Assembly: GCA_020441345.1 (NCBI GenBank)
Contig: JAGRMK010000366.1
Coordinates: forward strand, 1-6,477
Source: Paracoccaceae bacterium
Lineage (GTDB): Bacteria; Pseudomonadota; Alphaproteobacteria; Rhodobacterales; Rhodobacteraceae
Length of the DNA stretch: 6,477 nucleotides
Direction: 5' to 3'
Position 1 is the stretch's first letter; every line of letters begins with the position of its first letter. Positions 4,651-6,477 of this stretch are shown here, piece after piece. The notes under the pieces were generated by a model. The model was not told where the DNA came from and did not search any database. It saw only the letters and a program-made list of their open reading frames with translations. Made by a program: the position numbers and the translations under genes.

Positions 4651-6234
4651 ATGAAACCCGTTAAGAATATCCTGTTCGTCATGGCGGACCAACTGCGGTG
4701 GGATCACTTGTCTTGCTACGGCCATCCGCATCTTCACACGCCGAACCTCGACCGTCTGGCCCGGAAAGGTGTGCGGTTCGACCGTGCCTATGTGCAGTCC
4801 CCGGTCTGCGGTCCGTCGCGCGCCTCGTGCTACACGGGCCGGACCGCCTTTAGCCACGGCGCGACCTGGAACCGTGTGCCCCTGCCAATCGGCGAAATGA
4901 CCCTGGGGGATTATCTGCGCCCCCTTGGCGTTACAACAGCCGTGGTCGGCAAGACCCATATGATGCCCGATACCGAAGGCATGGCGCGCCTGGGGCTTAC
5001 ACGAGACACCGAAATCGGCGTTCGTGTCAGCCAGCCGGGCTTCGACCCCTACGAGCGTGACGATGGTCTGCATCCGACGCCCTTGTTGCGCGAAAAGGGC
5101 GGCAAGCTGCGGTATAACGATTGGCTGCGCGAACAGGGGTATGAGGGCGAAAATCCCTGGAATGACTATGCCAATGCCGCCCAGGGACCAGACGGAGAGA
5201 TCCTCTCAGGCTGGGAGCTGAAACACTCCTCTCTGCCGGCACGTATCAAGGAGGAGCATTCGGAAACCGCGTATATGACGATGCGGGCGCGCGACTTCAT
5301 CGACGAGATGGGCGATCACCCCTGGCTGTGTCACCTGAGCTATATCAAGCCGCACTGGCCCTATATGGCCCCCGCGCCCTATCACGACATGTTTGGTCCC
5401 GAGACCTTCAAACCCATCGTGCGAAGCCCCGACGAACGCGCAGACCCCAATCCGGTCTATGCCGCCTTCATGGGGATGGCGGTCAGCGAAACGTTTTCCG
5501 CCCAAGGCGTGCGGGACACGGTGATGCCCGCCTACATGGGGTTGATCAAGCAGATCGACGATCATCTGGGCCACCTGTTCGCCTATCTCGAAGAGACCGG
5601 CAAGGACAAGGAGACCATGATCGTGTTCACGTCGGATCACGGGGATTATCTGGGCGATCACTGGATGGGTGAGAAAGAGCTGTTCCACGAGGTCTCGGTG
5701 CGCGTGCCCTTGATCATCTACGACCCGAGGCCCGAAGCGGACGCGACGCGCGGCACCGTTTCGGATACGCTGGTCGAGGCGATCGACCTTGTTCCGACCT
5801 TTCTCGACGCAACCGGCGCGCCGCCTGCGTATCACCGGCTCGAAGGGCGATCCCTGCAACCGATCCTGCATGGCGAAGCGATCACCGACTGGCGCGATTG
5901 CGTCTTTTCCGAGATCGATTATGCCTTTTATTCCGCGCGCCAGACCCTGGGCACGCCGGCGTCCGGGTCGCGGGGATACATGGTTCGCACAGACCGTTGG
6001 AAATACGTCCATTTCACGGGCTTTCCGCCGCAGTTGTTCGATCTCGACGCGGACCCTGACGAGTTTCACGATCTGGGTCGTGATCCGGCTTTCGAAGACA
6101 CGCGTCGCCAGATGAAAGACCGGCTGTTGAACCGACTGCTCAGTCGCAAGAATCGCGTCACGATGACCGACGACGGCGTGGCCGGAATTCGCGATTCCGA
6201 GGATGCATCGGGCATCCTCATCGGCGTGTGGTAG
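4651..6234 (+). CDS. Cytoplasmic sulfatase / phosphonate monoester hydrolase-like enzyme
   Basis: This 527-residue enzyme belongs to the formylglycine-dependent sulfatase family of the alkaline phosphatase superfamily and should cleave a sulfate, phosphate-diester or phosphonate ester. It starts directly with the first core strand (NILFVMADQLRWDHL) and has no signal peptide or membrane helix, so it acts in the cytoplasm. Active-site candidates by motif are metal ligands Asp13 and Gln14; Cys53 in CGPSR as the formylglycine precursor, with Arg57; Lys101 and His103 in GKTHM; His235 in KPHWPY; Asp329-His330 in FTSDHGDYLGD; and Lys342 in GEKELFHE. The C-terminal part (WKYVHFTGFPPQLFDLDADPDEFHDL, 450-475) strongly resembles phosphonate monoester hydrolases of Rhizobium/Burkholderia, but Lys101/His103 follow the true sulfatases. 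It is the last gene of the TRAP operon. It needs a formylglycine-generating enzyme encoded elsewhere. Family is certain; sulfatase is favoured over phosphonate or phosphodiester hydrolase, and the substrate is unknown. Confidence 0.9.
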   Translation: MKPVKNILFVMADQLRWDHLSCYGHPHLHTPNLDRLARKGVRFDRAYVQSPVCGPSRASCYTGRTAFSHGATWNRVPLPIGEMTLGDYLRPLGVTTAVVGKTHMMPDTEGMARLGLTRDTEIGVRVSQPGFDPYERDDGLHPTPLLREKGGKLRYNDWLREQGYEGENPWNDYANAAQGPDGEILSGWELKHSSLPARIKEEHSETAYMTMRARDFIDEMGDHPWLCHLSYIKPHWPYMAPAPYHDMFGPETFKPIVRSPDERADPNPVYAAFMGMAVSETFSAQGVRDTVMPAYMGLIKQIDDHLGHLFAYLEETGKDKETMIVFTSDHGDYLGDHWMGEKELFHEVSVRVPLIIYDPRPEADATRGTVSDTLVEAIDLVPTFLDATGAPPAYHRLEGRSLQPILHGEAITDWRDCVFSEIDYAFYSARQTLGTPASGSRGYMVRTDRWKYVHFTGFPPQLFDLDADPDEFHDLGRDPAFEDTRRQMKDRLLNRLLSRKNRVTMTDDGVAGIRDSEDASGILIGVW

Positions 6235-6248
6235 CGACGCGGATGAGG
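6216..6248 (+). terminator. Hairpin spanning the sulfatase stop codon, possible operon 3' end
   Basis: CCTCATC (6216-6222) pairs with GATGAGG (6242-6248). Inside it, after one G/G mismatch, GCGT (6224-6227) pairs with ACGC (6237-6240). The 9-base loop holds the stop codon TAG (6232-6234). This is 11 paired positions. No T-run follows, so it may be a 3'-end stabilising structure or part of a Rho-type end rather than a classical intrinsic terminator. Confidence 0.4.
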
Positions 6249-6477
6249 GCGCTCAATACCGTTCAGCCGATTGCCTCGCCCCAACCCGAGACACCGGGGG
6301 ACGAAGAATAGGAGCGGGGGCTGAGGCCTGAGCCGGGCCGGGTCGCTTTGGCTCGGTGACTGGCGCGGACCGCCTGCCCGTAACTGAAGATCCCCGACCG
6401 GCGCGTCAGGTCAGAAGTGCCCGCGGGTTTCGTTCTGGATGGCCTGGCGCAAGCAATCATTCTGTGGCCGATGCGCG
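6249..6477. other. Downstream region with no convincing complete gene
   Basis: This GC-rich stretch has stops in most frames. A 22-codon plus-strand frame from the ATG at 6243 ends at 6311 and looks like chance. CTGAGCC (6328-6334) and GGCTCGG (6350-6356) can form a 7-bp stem with one G-U pair, a second possible transcript end. On the minus strand a short frame enters from the right edge and stops at 6411. I see no insertion-sequence ends, tRNA or recognisable protein. Confidence 0.4.
6411..6476 (-). CDS. Possible C-terminal end of a minus-strand gene cut by the right edge
   Basis: Read on the minus strand from 6476, the frame gives AHRPQNDCLRQAIQNETRGHF and then TGA at 6411-6413. The composition is plausible for a helical protein tail, but 21 codons are too few for any family call. 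If real, the gene would be convergent with the sulfatase operon, which would fit the hairpins between 6216 and 6356. It may equally be chance. Confidence 0.2.
   Translation of the reverse strand, partial: AHRPQNDCLRQAIQNETRGHF

Noticed and set aside
3331..5073. Long minus-strand open frames opposite dctM and the start of the sulfatase gene
   Set aside because: They are antisense shadows with biased composition (runs of Gln, Arg and His) and no ribosome sites or known domains.
5206..6069. Minus-strand open frame opposite the sulfatase gene
   Set aside because: The plus-strand frame carries all sulfatase motifs; the opposite frame has no recognisable domain.
4651..6234. Assignment as choline sulfatase (betC)
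   Set aside because: The GKxH and DHGD motifs are compatible, but the C-terminal region resembles phosphonate monoester hydrolases instead and no bet genes are nearby.
6263..6460. 65-residue minus-strand open frame near the right edge
   Set aside because: Ser/Arg/Pro/Gly-rich translation without any recognisable motif or ribosome site; judged a chance frame.

Overview
The window reads as a piece of chromosome from a GC-rich alphaproteobacterium, most likely Rhodobacterales (Roseobacter/Rhodobacter type). The base is the GC-rich codon usage, the style of the urease accessory protein, the tripartite TRAP transporter and the compact, overlapping operon. This placement is an inference; no rRNA or other marker gene is present.

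Layout. (1) 3-401, plus strand: the C-terminal part of urease accessory GTPase UreG, running in from the left edge and ending a probable urease cluster. (2) 402-635: a 234-base convergent gap with one small hairpin and a possible worn-out fragment of a uroporphyrinogen-decarboxylase-like gene. (3) 636-1538, minus strand: a complete LysR-type regulator. (4) 1539-1805: a divergent regulatory region. It has an AT-rich patch with a perfect 7+7 inverted repeat (TTCAATA-N12-TATTGAA) close to the regulator's start, then a long leader with two hairpins, the second just upstream of the Shine-Dalgarno sequence of the next gene. (5) 1806-6234, plus strand: a tightly packed four-gene operon, dctP-dctQ-dctM-sulfatase. 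The first two junctions overlap by 1 and 4 bases and the last gap is 6 bases. (6) 6216-6248: an 11-bp stem (one mismatch) with the sulfatase stop codon in its loop. (7) 6249-6477: no convincing gene, except perhaps the last 21 codons of a minus-strand gene entering from the right.

How the genes may work together. DctP carries an export signal and should capture a small organic solute in the periplasm. DctQ and DctM should import it using an ion gradient. The last gene is a formylglycine-type sulfatase / phosphonate-monoester-hydrolase-like enzyme without a signal peptide, so hydrolysis should take place in the cytoplasm after import. The LysR protein probably senses the solute or its product and controls the operon from the shared intergenic region. 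The substrate cannot be read from the sequence. Two observations bear on it. The binding protein seems to lack the arginine that clamps the carboxylate in classical TRAP binding proteins. The hydrolase has an overall and C-terminal resemblance to phosphonate monoester hydrolases but keeps the Lys/His pair typical of true sulfatases. A small sulfate ester (or phosphate/phosphonate ester) taken up intact is the best guess.

No tRNA, rRNA, CRISPR array or insertion sequence was seen.
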